NCBI GenBank assembly: GCA_017650105.1
Contig: JAGCFO010000024.1
Span: 37,322-101,321 of the forward strand
Length of the DNA: 64,000 bases
Reading direction: 5' to 3'
Source: Bacteroidaceae bacterium
GTDB taxonomy: Bacteria > Bacteroidota > Bacteroidia > Bacteroidales > Bacteroidaceae
In this document: positions 18,601 through 26,443 of the stretch, one piece after another
How positions within the stretch are numbered: position 1 is the first letter of the stretch
Layout of the letters: the number at the start of each line of letters is the position of its first letter
Notes under the pieces: model-generated
Databases searched by the model: none
The model's input: the letters and a program-made list of their open reading frames with translations, nothing else
Told to the model about the DNA's origin: nothing
Made by a program: the position numbers and the translations under genes

Positions 18601-20052
18601 GTTGTTCCAGGTCCAGAGCTTTCTGAACAGGGTTGGTACAAGGGAGCCCAGTATGCTTCGCGCTTTGCAATGATGGTGCGCAACGCTTCATTTACCTACA
18701 AGAACACCTATTCTATGGCGCTTCCAGGCTTCCTGCCCCAGATGGGTAAGGCATTCGGGCAGAGCACCTTAGGATCAGGAGCGGCTCCTGGATGGGATTT
18801 CGCTTTCGGTTTGACAGACGACAGCTATCTGCAGAGAGCCCGTTCAAACGGTTGGCTTCTGCAGAACGACTCTGTGGCTTATTCCTCATCGTCGAGCGCT
18901 GTGGAAGAGCTACAGGTAAAAGTCACTATCGAGCCTGTAAAAGACTTCAAGATTGACGTGAACGGCAACTGGATGAAGAACAATTCGCGTACCATTCAGT
19001 TCATGTACGAAGGTATGCCTGAGACTCGCAACGGGCAATTCAATATGACAACTATCACTATAGGAAGCGCCTTTGAGCCACGAAGAAGTAGCGAGGGCTA
19101 TGCTTCGAAGTCCTTCGACCGTTTCATCGCAAACCTGTCTGATATGCAACAGAGAGTGCAGTCGCAATACGTGGGTGCCGTTTATCCTGCCTCCAGCAGT
19201 ATGGCAGGGCGCTCTTTCGATCCGGCAAACGGAAGCATGTCGCTCTATTCTCCTGACGTAATGATTCCAGCCTTCCTCGCTATCTACAGCGGAAGGGATG
19301 CCTCTTCTTCTTCGCTGTCACTCTTCCCGTCGATGCTTAGCATGCTGCCTAACTGGAAAATAACCTACGGAGGATTGTCAAAGCTCGAGCTTTTCCAAAA
19401 GTACTTCAAGAGCGTGAATATCAACCATTCGTACAAAAGTGTCTATTCCGTCGGCTCCTTCGGAACGTATAGTTCCTTCATGTCGTACATGAACGATTTG
19501 GGATTCATCGAGGATGTGGTAAGCGGAAATCCCATACCCAGCAGCATTTTCGATATCAGCTCGGTAAGCATCAACGAGCAATTCGCGCCTCTCATCGGAG
19601 TGGATGTGACAATGCTTAACAATCTGACAGCAAAGCTCGAGTATAAGAAAACCCGTGTCTTGAATCTTTCGATGACTGCAGTACAGTTGGTAGAAACTTG
19701 TTCAGACGATATCGTCGTCGGATTCGGATACAAGATTACCAATCTGAAAATCCTCGGAGCCGGGCGCACCACAGGAAGAGGGAAAACCAACAACGACATG
19801 AACCTACGTGCCGACTTCTCCTTCCGAGACCAAAGCGCACTTTGCCGTAACATTCAGGAACTTACCACTCAGGCTACCAGCGGAAACAAAGCTATCAAGC
19901 TGGGGCTCTCAGCCGATTATGCATACAGCCGAATGCTTACGCTTAGCGCCTATTTCGACCATCAGACGAATATTCCCGTTGTCAGCACTTCCAGCTATCC
20001 CACTTCCACCAACGACTTCGGGCTTTCCCTCAAGTTCTCTCTGACGAAATAA
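12652..20052 (+). CDS. sprA: SprA, giant outer-membrane translocon of the type IX secretion system
   Basis: The 2466-residue protein has a clear signal peptide (LLLLCLLLVTSIAGTLSQ). It has the length and character of SprA/Sov, the very large outer-membrane barrel through which type IX substrates leave the cell. Two related SprA segments are seen: an early one (about 150-700, with KINLNMNYDTEATF) and a later part rich in amphipathic strands. It ends LGLSLKFSLTK, a typical aromatic/lysine barrel end. A low-complexity Thr/Arg/Lys insert (RRTTTTTNNRTTKKP) lies near residue 1900. The frame is intact throughout. The presence of sprA implies the cell has a T9SS, though no other por/gld genes are here. 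Confidence 0.95.
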   Translation: MPSFHLPKSLLLLCLLLVTSIAGTLSQNVVSSAAQTDTTGTKPRFGVAKTSPDNEDDMRKKTADLEDPENLVTTTLYDDKTNTYTVGKKVGDSYLNVPLLMTPEQYAEWSMRQSLNAFFRSKNEEEFEKEGKKEKFDFSDMHFDLGPAEKIFGPGGVQIKTQGTAELKFGFNQKSIDNPTLPQRSRNTFGFDFDEKIKLSVNGKVGDKINLNMNYDTEATFNYDTKKLKLKYEGKEDEIIKLLEAGNVSFPTNSSLITGSTQLFGIRADLQFGKLSLQTVVSQKTSESTSVSSKGGSVLTEYEIDATDYDENRHFFLAHYFHDTYDQSMAQLPTIVSGIKITRIELWVTNKTSSYDHPRNVIAFTDLGEANHISNPVWSPIGTSRLPSNNANDLYYKMVNDYDAVRDIDQVGAVFSDFLSGSSDYEKISNARLLSSSEYTLNSTLGYISLTSTLKSDEVLGVAFEYTYGGKTYQVGEFSADQKSSGKALYVKLLKSNSMSPGNGTWDLMMKNVYSLGARSLSSNDFVLRIEYESDSTGTNLTYLPEAGLKDRTLLQLLNLDRLDVKQNANPNGFFDYIEGYTVQSSKGRIIFPVAEPFGAWLRKAIGNDAVADKYVFEELYDSTKTTAKQLAEKSKFILTGEYSGSGGNVISLGTYNIPRGSVVVTAGGVTLTENSDYTVDYANGEVTIVNQSIIDAGTNVNVSLESNTTYNMQRKTMLGMNWAYDFSKNFKMGGTMMYLSEKPLTSKVTMGDEPLKNTLWGLNMSYKRESQWLTNMLDYIPGLHVTQPSNINFTAEFAQLVAGVSDQVQGSASYIDDFESSETGIPINTPSQWMLASIPSSQPYASLTNDVRTGMGRALFNWFTIDPLFTRRNSSLTPAHIKSDLEQLSNHYVREVYERELYPNKESTYGESSTLNILNLAFYPNERGPYNLDSDLTSDGKLNNPRERWGGIMRQLSTTDFETSNIEYIEFWMLDPFIYNPDAEGGDLYLDLGEVSEDVLKDGKKFYENGMTSATFTTDSVPYTETAWGRVPKAASLVYAFDNNSANRNRQDVGLNGLSSTEEQSFPTYASWLNDVQSKVNANAFSEFRNDPANDSFHHYRGADYDAVQLSILDRYKHYNGTEGNSLSTTNNDSYDKSAKTTPDVEDINQDYTLDEYEKYFEYHVSLRPKDMIMGRNHITDVRTVKTKLRNGNYESVNWYKFRVPIDNYESVVGSIRDFTSIRFMRVYMTHFAEPVIVRLASFELIKGTWRNYDQPIYSANNTSPKVSGQMVVSSVNIEENGDRSPVNYTMPPGVTRILDPSQPQLRQDNEQAMSIKVSGLEPNEARAVYDKKQNLDLRRYQHIQMFVHAEQLVDSDIPLEDDQISLFIRIGSDYKSNYYEYEIPLKVTPEGYYDGNTQGGREAVWPQENMLDIDFSKFTDLKRMRNKEANTSTSVSKTSLYSVFDEDNPKNRISVIGNPTIGKVKTVMLGVRNNSRSTRSAEVWVNELRLTGFENEGGWAAQSTLNVQLSDVGSVNVNGHAETTGFGGLEQGVSQRRDDNLYQYSFTTNFDLGRFFPEKLKVSLPLYYSVSQEKLSPQYSPFETDLYLDEMLETLSDDRERDSLLNIANKVTTSRNFSLSNIKMNITSKVPMPWDPSNFSFGYSRSTKDNGGSTIDYQHNLTWKAQGSYAYAPAMKPLEPFKNFMQKSEWFEIIRQISFSPLPQSISINTDLNRVYHELQMRDLEGSYGSAGIPVSFSQEFLWNRSMTLRWDLTKNLKTNFSSGTNAEIEEPYSPVNSAMYPNEYEIWKDSVRYSLMQMGRPLTHQQTFSASYSAPIDKIPILDWLTADGNYSSSYNWKRGATLSNGSSYGNNIANQRAVTINGKANLETLYNHVPFLKEANKKFASSGSSNRRTTTTTNNRTTKKPTDKNAPEEKKAKKFTQEYKFVPDSTFEIKHGMKSKRPEVSVRTVEGRSYKVKYKVVDENTIQIKAKDSTAVKVTVVPGPELSEQGWYKGAQYASRFAMMVRNASFTYKNTYSMALPGFLPQMGKAFGQSTLGSGAAPGWDFAFGLTDDSYLQRARSNGWLLQNDSVAYSSSSSAVEELQVKVTIEPVKDFKIDVNGNWMKNNSRTIQFMYEGMPETRNGQFNMTTITIGSAFEPRRSSEGYASKSFDRFIANLSDMQQRVQSQYVGAVYPASSSMAGRSFDPANGSMSLYSPDVMIPAFLAIYSGRDASSSSLSLFPSMLSMLPNWKITYGGLSKLELFQKYFKSVNINHSYKSVYSVGSFGTYSSFMSYMNDLGFIEDVVSGNPIPSSIFDISSVSINEQFAPLIGVDVTMLNNLTAKLEYKKTRVLNLSMTAVQLVETCSDDIVVGFGYKITNLKILGAGRTTGRGKTNNDMNLRADFSFRDQSALCRNIQELTTQATSGNKAIKLGLSADYAYSRMLTLSAYFDHQTNIPVVSTSSYPTSTNDFGLSLKFSLTK

Positions 20053-20154
20053 GGTCGGCAGCATCCTCTCACGAAGATTCGGCTTCGCATTCCTGCCGTT
20101 TCACGAAAGCAAGAGAAAGCATTTTCCAAGTAGAAGAACAGAACCCGAAATTAT

Positions 20155-20255
20155 TCTTTGAGCATATCGTGATATGAAGAAGGGAAAAAATTTTTTTCCT
20201 TCTCCAAAAAAAATTATGTGTTCTCCAAAAAATATTTTGGAGAACACATAATTAC
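20155..20255. repeat. Dispersed intergenic repeat, copy 4, with 19-bp perfect inverted repeat
   Basis: Downstream of sprA the sequence reads TTCTTTGAGCATATCG, TGATATGAAGAAGGG, A6T7, CCTTCTCC and A8TT. It then has a perfect palindrome: arms at 20212-20230 and 20235-20253, 19 bp each, built on TTCTCCAAAA / TTTTGGAGAA, with a 4-base centre. The rest of the 519-base gap 20053-20571 holds a probable small RNA (20360-20428). I see nothing else in it. Confidence 0.85.
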
Positions 20256-20359
20256 AAGATGTCCCTACTCAGAATAGGATTCGTTCATAATCCTGTAGAA
20301 TAAGCAAAAACCCGTTTCTCCAATCCTCTGAGCAGGATTTTGAAATAAAGCTATTTCTG

Positions 20360-20389
20360 AAAAAAAAGAAGGTCGTCCTCCCGACGACC
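20360..20389 (-). terminator. Intrinsic terminator of the small RNA
   Basis: A 7-bp GC-rich stem (GGTCGTC / GACGACC) with a five-base loop is followed on the minus strand by an 11-base T-rich run. This is textbook rho-independent structure. Confidence 0.8.
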
Positions 20390-20428
20390 AATCTTTCTAC
20401 ATTAAAAATCTAATACCATGAAAAACAC
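20360..20428 (-). ncRNA. Probable small RNA, about 69 nt, function unknown
   Basis: On the minus strand a near-ideal promoter (TTG at 20462-20460, 19 bases, TACTTTTGC at 20440-20432) is followed within about 50 bases by a strong terminator. The terminator is GGTCGTC-GGGAG-GACGACC at 20389-20371, then TTCTTTTTTTT. No gene lies between them. The transcript would contain ATGGTATTAGATTTTTAA, a possible five-codon reading frame, MVLDF. The upstream neighbour on this strand, trkH, ends at 20572, so this is an independent unit. The end points are inferred from the promoter and terminator. Confidence 0.65.
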
Positions 20429-20431
20429 GGT

Positions 20432-20462
20432 GCAAAAGTACTGCTTTTCCGTTAACTTGCAA
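20432..20462 (-). promoter_or_regulatory. Promoter of the small RNA
   Basis: TTG, 19 bases, then TACTTTTGC on the minus strand: one of the best matches to the Bacteroidetes consensus in the window. Confidence 0.7.
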
Positions 20463-20571
20463 GCAAAACGGGCTTTTTTCTTATCCTTTTTAAATTTATT
20501 TAAACTTTTGCTCCCTTTTCGACGCGATTTGTCCCACTCGTGCAGCAAGTCATTTGGCTTTTGCCCACTAT

Positions 20572-22017
20572 CTAGAAATTGCCCTCGCGCCAGAAAGTAG
20601 GAGTCAGCACGAGGAGAACCGAATAAAGCTCGAGGCGTCCGACAAGCATCAGGAAACAGCTGAACCACTTGACGGCAGTTGGAAATCCCACGCAGGAGAT
20701 ACCAGGAACAATAATTCCCACATTGCCTAAGCAGCAGAGCGAAAGCCCGTAGGAATTGGAAAAGTCAAGCCCGCAGATGATGAAGATGAGCCAGCCGAAG
20801 AACACCAGCAGCACATAGAGGCACACGAAGGTAAGCACCGTAGTACGGGTACTTGAGGAAATGACTTCCCCATTCATTCTCACAGGCAACACGGCATTCG
20901 GATGAAGAATGCGCCTGAACTCGGCAGCGATGCTCTTTGTGAAAATGGCTATACGGCTGCTTTTCATAGCGCCGCTTGACGAACCTCCCATAGCGCCGAA
21001 ATACATCGAGAAGCCAAGAATCATCCACATCCACGAGGGCCAGATAGAATAGTTGGTGCATGCAAAACCCGTTGTTGTCTGGGTAGAGACAACCATGAAG
21101 ATTGCATCACTTACAGCTGTGATGAAATCGCAGTTTTCGCGATGAACAAGTCCTATGGTGATGATAGTTGTAAAAATGAGCACAATCAAGAGGTACCAAT
21201 GGAACTCGCTGCTTCGGAAGAGATCGCGGAACTTACCCTTGAGCAACATCAGGTAGATGAGTGTGTAGTTGATTCCTCCCACAAACATAAATGTCACCAG
21301 CACCCACTCGATAGAGATGGAATGGAACGAGGCAATGCTCTCGTTTCGCGTGGAGAAGCCTCCTGTGGAGATTGTCGTGAGCCCGTGACAGATAGCTTCG
21401 AAGGGTTGCATGCCGCAGATCCAAAGCGAAATGGCGCAAAGGATAGTGAGGCTGACGTATACAGTAAGAATCCAGCGCGCTGTGACTGCCACACGCGGAT
21501 TTGCTTTCTTCTTGGCATATCCTGTTGCCTCAGCAGCAAACAGTTGTACACCGCTGAAGCCGAACATAGGAAGTACGGCAACCGTAAAGAACACTATTCC
21601 CAAGCCTCCCAGCCATTGACTCATGCAACGCCAAAGCAACGTGGCTCGAGGAATGGCTTCGGTATCGTTAATGACTGTACATCCAGTGGTAGTAAATCCC
21701 GACATGCTCTCGAAGAAAGCATCCGTAAAGTTAGTGATAAGCCCGCTAAGAAGCAAGGGAAGCGTGCCCACAAGGGCAAAAAGTACCCACGAAAGGGTAA
21801 TAGTGAGGTAGCTGTCGCGACGTGAATATTTCTTTTCTCCCCCTTTGCCGAAATAGAGCAGCCAAAGTCCTACCAACACAGTTATGAGTGCCGAAGCGAG
21901 GAAGGCAAAGAAATCGTCCCCGCCGAAGAAGAGGGCCACAGCAGCACATCCTGCCATAATGGTGGCAAGAAGCATGAGCAGCGAGCCGAGGATGCGAAGG
22001 ATGGTTTTAATGTGCAT
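20572..22017 (-). CDS. trkH: TrkH-type potassium uptake membrane subunit
   Basis: This is the ion-conducting subunit of the Trk potassium uptake system in the inner membrane. The 481 residues form about ten hydrophobic segments. They carry the four pseudo-repeated selectivity-filter loops, seen as MSGFTTTGCTV, LTTISTGGFST, STQTTTGFACT and LGNVGI. Length is normal. It follows trkA by 18 bases on the same strand and belongs with dxs-trkA-trkH. Together TrkA and TrkH take up potassium under nucleotide control. Confidence 0.95.
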   Translation of the reverse strand: MHIKTILRILGSLLMLLATIMAGCAAVALFFGGDDFFAFLASALITVLVGLWLLYFGKGGEKKYSRRDSYLTITLSWVLFALVGTLPLLLSGLITNFTDAFFESMSGFTTTGCTVINDTEAIPRATLLWRCMSQWLGGLGIVFFTVAVLPMFGFSGVQLFAAEATGYAKKKANPRVAVTARWILTVYVSLTILCAISLWICGMQPFEAICHGLTTISTGGFSTRNESIASFHSISIEWVLVTFMFVGGINYTLIYLMLLKGKFRDLFRSSEFHWYLLIVLIFTTIITIGLVHRENCDFITAVSDAIFMVVSTQTTTGFACTNYSIWPSWMWMILGFSMYFGAMGGSSSGAMKSSRIAIFTKSIAAEFRRILHPNAVLPVRMNGEVISSSTRTTVLTFVCLYVLLVFFGWLIFIICGLDFSNSYGLSLCCLGNVGIIVPGISCVGFPTAVKWFSCFLMLVGRLELYSVLLVLTPTFWREGNF

Positions 22018-22035
22018 AGCTGTGAGGAAGATGGA

Positions 22036-23370
22036 TTAGAAATACTTTTCGAGCCTTTTTATCATAGAGTCGAGGCAGAACACGACAACATGGTCTCCTG
22101 CCATAATCTGGGTGTTACCATTTACCAGCATTCCCACTCCGTTGCGTACCAGCCCTCCAAAGGTGGCTCCCTGCGGAAGGTCGATGTCGCGCACCAGACT
22201 TCGTGTCACACGTGCCTTCTCTGAAACGGTGAACTCAGCAACGTCAGCATTGGCAAGGGTAAGGCTCTTCACGTTGTCAACGTCAGCATCAAGCAGCATC
22301 TGATAAATATACGAGGCTGCGATTTTTTTCTTGTTGATGACGTTGCCAATATCCAGATTCTCAGCCATAGCGATGAAATCGATGTTCTCCACTTCGGCAA
22401 TTGTTTTGAAAGTGCCGTACTGTTTGGTGGAAAGGCAGGTAAGGATATTCGTTTCAGCGTTGTCGGTAAGGGCAACAAATGCTTGCGTGCTGTTGATACC
22501 TTCTTGCAAGAGCAAGTCTTTGTCGCGCCCGTCTCCGTTGATTACCATCACGTTGCTGGGCAAGTGCGCATTGAGCCATTCGCATTTGTCTCTGTCGCTT
22601 TCGATAACTTTCACCGACATTTCATCGCTTATCAGCTGCGCAGCACGCACGGCAATGCGACTTCCTCCCATAATCATCACGTTTTTCACCTTCTGATAGG
22701 CTTCCTTGCCGCAGATGACGCTGATGTAATTGATTGTCTTACGCATTGTCATGAAATAGACAAGGTCGTTTGGCAATATCATGTCGTTTCCTCTGGGGAT
22801 GAGCGTTTCCTCTCCTCTTTTAATAGCGACAACATGATAAGGCTGCTCCTTAGGCAAATCTCTGACAGCATGATTGACAATCATTGCGCCTTCTCTCACT
22901 TTCACGCCAAGCATAACCAAAGCACCGTTGCACAGCTCTGCCCACTGGCGTATCCAGCTCAAGCGCAAGCTGTCAGCTATCTCGTGCGCTGCGAGCATTT
23001 CAGGATAGATAAGCGAGTCGATACCTAATCCCTTAAAAAACTCTTTATTTTTCGGTTGGATGTATTCGTAGTTATCCACTCGAGCCAAAGTCTTCTTAGC
23101 TCCAAGACTGTGAGCGATGATGCAAGCTGTAATGTTACGCCCCTCTTCGGGAGTAACTGCAACGAAAAGGTCTGCGCCATTTATCCCGGCGTCCTTCAGC
23201 GTTTTGATGGAGGTTGGATTTCCTTCGAAAGTGAGCAAATCGAAATTCGATTCCAGCTTGCTCAGTTTCTCGGCACTCTCGTCAATGAGGGTAATGTCTT
23301 GCTTTTCGTTTGAAAGCAGTTTAGCCAAATGGGTGCCTACCGCTCCTGCTCCTACGATAATTATTCTCAT
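22036..23370 (-). CDS. trkA: TrkA, cytoplasmic regulatory subunit of Trk potassium uptake
   Basis: The 444-residue protein is a tandem of two RCK (Rossmann NAD-binding plus TrkA-C) modules. The first starts MRIIIVGAGAVGTHLAK and the second near residue 228 with VMIMGGSRIAVRAAQL. It gates TrkH in response to nucleotides. Length agrees with the double-RCK TrkA of other bacteria. It sits directly upstream of trkH and 13 bases after dxs, so one transcript is likely. Confidence 0.95.
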   Translation of the reverse strand: MRIIIVGAGAVGTHLAKLLSNEKQDITLIDESAEKLSKLESNFDLLTFEGNPTSIKTLKDAGINGADLFVAVTPEEGRNITACIIAHSLGAKKTLARVDNYEYIQPKNKEFFKGLGIDSLIYPEMLAAHEIADSLRLSWIRQWAELCNGALVMLGVKVREGAMIVNHAVRDLPKEQPYHVVAIKRGEETLIPRGNDMILPNDLVYFMTMRKTINYISVICGKEAYQKVKNVMIMGGSRIAVRAAQLISDEMSVKVIESDRDKCEWLNAHLPSNVMVINGDGRDKDLLLQEGINSTQAFVALTDNAETNILTCLSTKQYGTFKTIAEVENIDFIAMAENLDIGNVINKKKIAASYIYQMLLDADVDNVKSLTLANADVAEFTVSEKARVTRSLVRDIDLPQGATFGGLVRNGVGMLVNGNTQIMAGDHVVVFCLDSMIKRLEKYF

Positions 23371-23383
23371 AGTGTGTCTAGTT

Positions 23384-25297
23384 TCAGATGGTTATCAAAG
23401 TCTCACATATCGAAGTCACATCAAGATGACACTCTGCCAACAACTCAGGAATGGTGCCGTGTTCCACAAAGGAGTCGGGCAAGCCTAAGCGCACCACTTT
23501 CGGAGAGTAGCCATTATCTGCAAAGAATTCCAGCACGGCGCTGCCCAATCCTCCCGTAACGACTCCGTTTTCTACAGTCACTACCTTTTTAAACTTTTTG
23601 CCTACAGAGTGCAAAATGTCGGTATCGATAGGCTTCAGGAAGCGCATATCGTAATGAGCCACGCTCACTCCATGCTGCGAAGCCATTTCAGCCGCCTCTG
23701 CCGCAAGGTTTCCGATAGCTCCCAAGCTGAGGATGGCTACGTCGGTGCCTTCGCACATTTGTCTTCCCTTTCCGACAGGAACTGCCTCCAAGGGGCATTC
23801 CCAATCGGTGTGCTTTCCTTTTCCACGCGGATAACGGATGACAAAAGGCCCCATATCGGGTTGTTGCGCAGTATACATCAAGCGCCTCAGCTCGTGCTCG
23901 TCATAAGGTGCGCTGATAGTAAGATTGGGAATAGGACGCAGGAATGCAAGGTCGAAAGCTCCATGATGTGTCGGCCCGTCTTCCCCCACAAGCCCCGCTC
24001 TGTCGATGCAAATGACTACGTTGAGATGCTGTATCGCAACATCGTGGATGATGTTGTCGTAGGCGCGCTGCAGAAAACTGGAGTAGATGTTGCAGAAAGG
24101 CACCAGCCCCTCTTTTGCCATTCCTGCTGAAAAAGTCATAGCATGTCCTTCGGCGATACCCACATCGAAGCAGCGGCAGGGAAACGCTTTCATCATGATG
24201 TCCATTGAGCAACCCGTGGGCATAGCAGGCGTGACGCCTACTATCTTTTTGTTTTGCCGCGCTAACTCCAAAAGAGTATTGCCAAACACATCCTGGAACC
24301 TTAGGGGCTTTCCTTCGGCGCTTGTAGTCACTCGCTCGCCCGTCTTTTTGTCGAAAAGCCCGGGTGCATGCCATTCGATTGCATCCTCTTCAGCCGGCGC
24401 ATACCCTTTGCCCTTCACGGTGTGGATATGAAGCAGCTTTGGCCCTTTCATCTCCTTTATTACACGCAGGGCACGCACAAGTTGGGTAACATTATTCCCG
24501 TCGATAGGTCCGAAGTAGCGGATATTCATCCCCTCAAACACATTCTGTTGACGCGCAATGAGGGCTTTCATGCTGTTGCCGAAGCGGATATACGAGTCAC
24601 GCTTGCTTTCGTTCAGTAAGCCTAACTTACGCATGAGCTGAGCCAGACGGTTTCGCAGATTGTTGTACCCGATGCTGGTGCTGAGCCCCAACAGGTATCT
24701 CTTCATTCCTCCCACGCTGCTTGAGATGGACATATTGTTATCGTTGAGGATGATAAGCAGATTATTATCCACTTCGCTCACATTGTTGAGTCCCTCGAAC
24801 GCCAGCCCTCCACTCATGGCTCCGTCTCCGATGATAGCTACCACATGACGCTTCTCATCTCCTTGTTTTTTGGCAGCAATCGCCATACCTAGCGCAGCAG
24901 AAATGGAGTTAGAAGCATGTCCTGCCGTGAATGTATCGTAGGGGCTTTCGCTGGGGGAAGGGAAGGGAGCCAATCCGTGAAGCTTACGGTTGGTTTTGAA
25001 GGATTCCCTCCGTCCGGTAAGTATCTTGTGCGCATAAGCCTGATGCCCCACGTCCCACACAAGACGGTCGTTGGGCGTGTTATATACGTAGTGCAAGGCT
25101 ACCGACAGCTCCACAGCGCCCAGGCTTGAACCCAGATGCCCGGGATTGTGCGACAACTCGTCGATGATAAATTGTCGCAGTTCCTCGCAGAGTTCAGGCA
25201 ACTGGCTCATTTTGAGATGCCGAAGCACTTCGGGTGAGTCTATTGTCTGCAACAAGCCTGAATCCTTATGTTCTCTTTTCTTCACTTTCCCACGCAT
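23384..25297 (-). CDS. dxs: 1-deoxy-D-xylulose-5-phosphate synthase
   Basis: The thiamine-diphosphate enzyme condenses pyruvate and glyceraldehyde-3-phosphate, the first step of the MEP isoprenoid pathway. ispD of the same pathway is at 34.5 kb. The thiamine-binding block [16 protein letters not shown] and the transketolase motifs [12 protein letters not shown] and [15 protein letters not shown] are intact, and the length (637 residues) is normal. The start is the ATG giving MRGKVKKRE. It leads the operon with trkA and trkH and has a promoter about 28 bases upstream. Confidence 0.96.
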   Translation of the reverse strand: MRGKVKKREHKDSGLLQTIDSPEVLRHLKMSQLPELCEELRQFIIDELSHNPGHLGSSLGAVELSVALHYVYNTPNDRLVWDVGHQAYAHKILTGRRESFKTNRKLHGLAPFPSPSESPYDTFTAGHASNSISAALGMAIAAKKQGDEKRHVVAIIGDGAMSGGLAFEGLNNVSEVDNNLLIILNDNNMSISSSVGGMKRYLLGLSTSIGYNNLRNRLAQLMRKLGLLNESKRDSYIRFGNSMKALIARQQNVFEGMNIRYFGPIDGNNVTQLVRALRVIKEMKGPKLLHIHTVKGKGYAPAEEDAIEWHAPGLFDKKTGERVTTSAEGKPLRFQDVFGNTLLELARQNKKIVGVTPAMPTGCSMDIMMKAFPCRCFDVGIAEGHAMTFSAGMAKEGLVPFCNIYSSFLQRAYDNIIHDVAIQHLNVVICIDRAGLVGEDGPTHHGAFDLAFLRPIPNLTISAPYDEHELRRLMYTAQQPDMGPFVIRYPRGKGKHTDWECPLEAVPVGKGRQMCEGTDVAILSLGAIGNLAAEAAEMASQHGVSVAHYDMRFLKPIDTDILHSVGKKFKKVVTVENGVVTGGLGSAVLEFFADNGYSPKVVRLGLPDSFVEHGTIPELLAECHLDVTSICETLITI

Positions 25298-25324
25298 CAA
25301 AGCGCCATTTTTGGGGTTTATCGT

Positions 25325-25333
25325 GCAAAAATA
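25325..25333 (-). promoter_or_regulatory. Predicted -7 box of dxs-trkA-trkH
   Basis: The minus strand reads TATTTTTGC. It stands back to back with the box for the divergent GSCFA gene at 25357. Confidence 0.5.
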
Positions 25334-25356
25334 GGTTTTTTTTTCGAGAATAGTGT

Positions 25357-25365
25357 TATTTTTGC
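25357..25365 (+). promoter_or_regulatory. Predicted -7 box of the GSCFA gene
   Basis: TATTTTTGC lies 25 bases before the ATG at 25391. Confidence 0.5.
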
Positions 25366-25390
25366 ATGATTTTTTATCACAACAACAACT

Positions 25391-26443
25391 ATGCTACTTC
25401 AAACCGAGGTTTCCATTCCTTCCGCACCTACTGCTATCTGCCACTCAGACAAGCTGTTACTGCTGGGTTCCTGCTTTGCCGAGAATATAGGGAAGCGCCT
25501 TGTGGAAAACAAGTTCCAATGCGACATCAATCCTTTCGGAATCCTATACAATCCTTCTTCTGTGGCTCAGGCACTTAGGCGTTTGGCCGACGGAACTCCA
25601 TACGACAAATCGGATTTACACTATTTCGAGGGTGTGGGTTGGTGCACTTGGGAACATCATAGCCGTTTTGCTGCGGAGAAGGAAAACGACGCGCTGGAGA
25701 AGGAAAACCGCCGTATGCTTTCTTCATCCGACGGGCTGAAGAAAGCAAAATTTCTTATCATCACTTTCGGCTCGGCGTGGGTGTACAGACTCAGGGAGAC
25801 TTCTGCGGAAAATGAGCAGAAAGGAGAGGAAAAGGGAATAGGGGACAAGAGAAAAAATCGGGTAGTTGCCAATTGTCACAAGCAACCCGAACGACTGTTT
25901 GAGCGCTCACTCCTTACTGTTGACGACATCGTGGATGAATGGAAGCCTCTTCTGGAACGCCTGCACAAGCTCAACCCGCAGCTACAAGTTCTCTTTACCG
26001 TAAGTCCTATCCGGCATCTGCGCGACGGAGCCCATTCCAATCAGCTGTCGAAGGCTACTCTCCTCCTTGCCGTTCAAAGGATGATAGACGAATGCGAGAA
26101 AGACCTTTCGCTGCTGTATTTCCCCGCTTACGAGATAATGCTTGACGAACTACGCGACTATCGTTTCTATGCCGACGATATGACGCATCCTTCTGCTCTT
26201 GCGGAGCAATATATCTGGGAACGTTTTGGGGATACTTTTTTCAACGCTGAAACAAAGCAAATTATCAAGGAATGGGAAGAAGTGTGCCGGGCTTTGAATC
26301 ACCGTCCCTTCCGTCCTGATTCGGAAGAGCACAAACGTTTCATCCGTCAAACTTTGTTAAAGATAGAGGCTATTCGAAAAAAAATGCCGTACTTTGAAGT
26401 CGAAAAGGAAATTGCACAATGTCATACCATATTGAACAGATAG
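25391..26443 (+). CDS. GSCFA-domain protein (SGNH-hydrolase-like), function unknown
   Basis: The 350-residue cytoplasmic protein carries the family's name-giving motif [12 protein letters not shown] near residue 27, with further family blocks ([34 protein letters not shown]). The GSCFA family is distantly related to SGNH/GDSL esterases; the final Asp-x-x-His-like block DDMTHPS supports this. No substrate is established. Its end overlaps the start of murF-alr by 25 bases, so the two are translationally linked and a cell-envelope role may be guessed. A charged linker ([13 protein letters not shown]) lies in the middle. Confidence 0.9.
   Translation: MLLQTEVSIPSAPTAICHSDKLLLLGSCFAENIGKRLVENKFQCDINPFGILYNPSSVAQALRRLADGTPYDKSDLHYFEGVGWCTWEHHSRFAAEKENDALEKENRRMLSSSDGLKKAKFLIITFGSAWVYRLRETSAENEQKGEEKGIGDKRKNRVVANCHKQPERLFERSLLTVDDIVDEWKPLLERLHKLNPQLQVLFTVSPIRHLRDGAHSNQLSKATLLLAVQRMIDECEKDLSLLYFPAYEIMLDELRDYRFYADDMTHPSALAEQYIWERFGDTFFNAETKQIIKEWEEVCRALNHRPFRPDSEEHKRFIRQTLLKIEAIRKKMPYFEVEKEIAQCHTILNR

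Noticed and set aside
12652..20052. Suspicion that the 7.4-kb gene is an assembly fusion of several genes
   Set aside because: The frame is continuous, one signal peptide and one barrel end are present, and SprA proteins are normally of this size.
20402..20668. 88-codon minus-strand frame over the small RNA promoter
   Set aside because: It overlaps the end of trkH and the promoter of the small RNA, and its translation is low-complexity lysine-rich.
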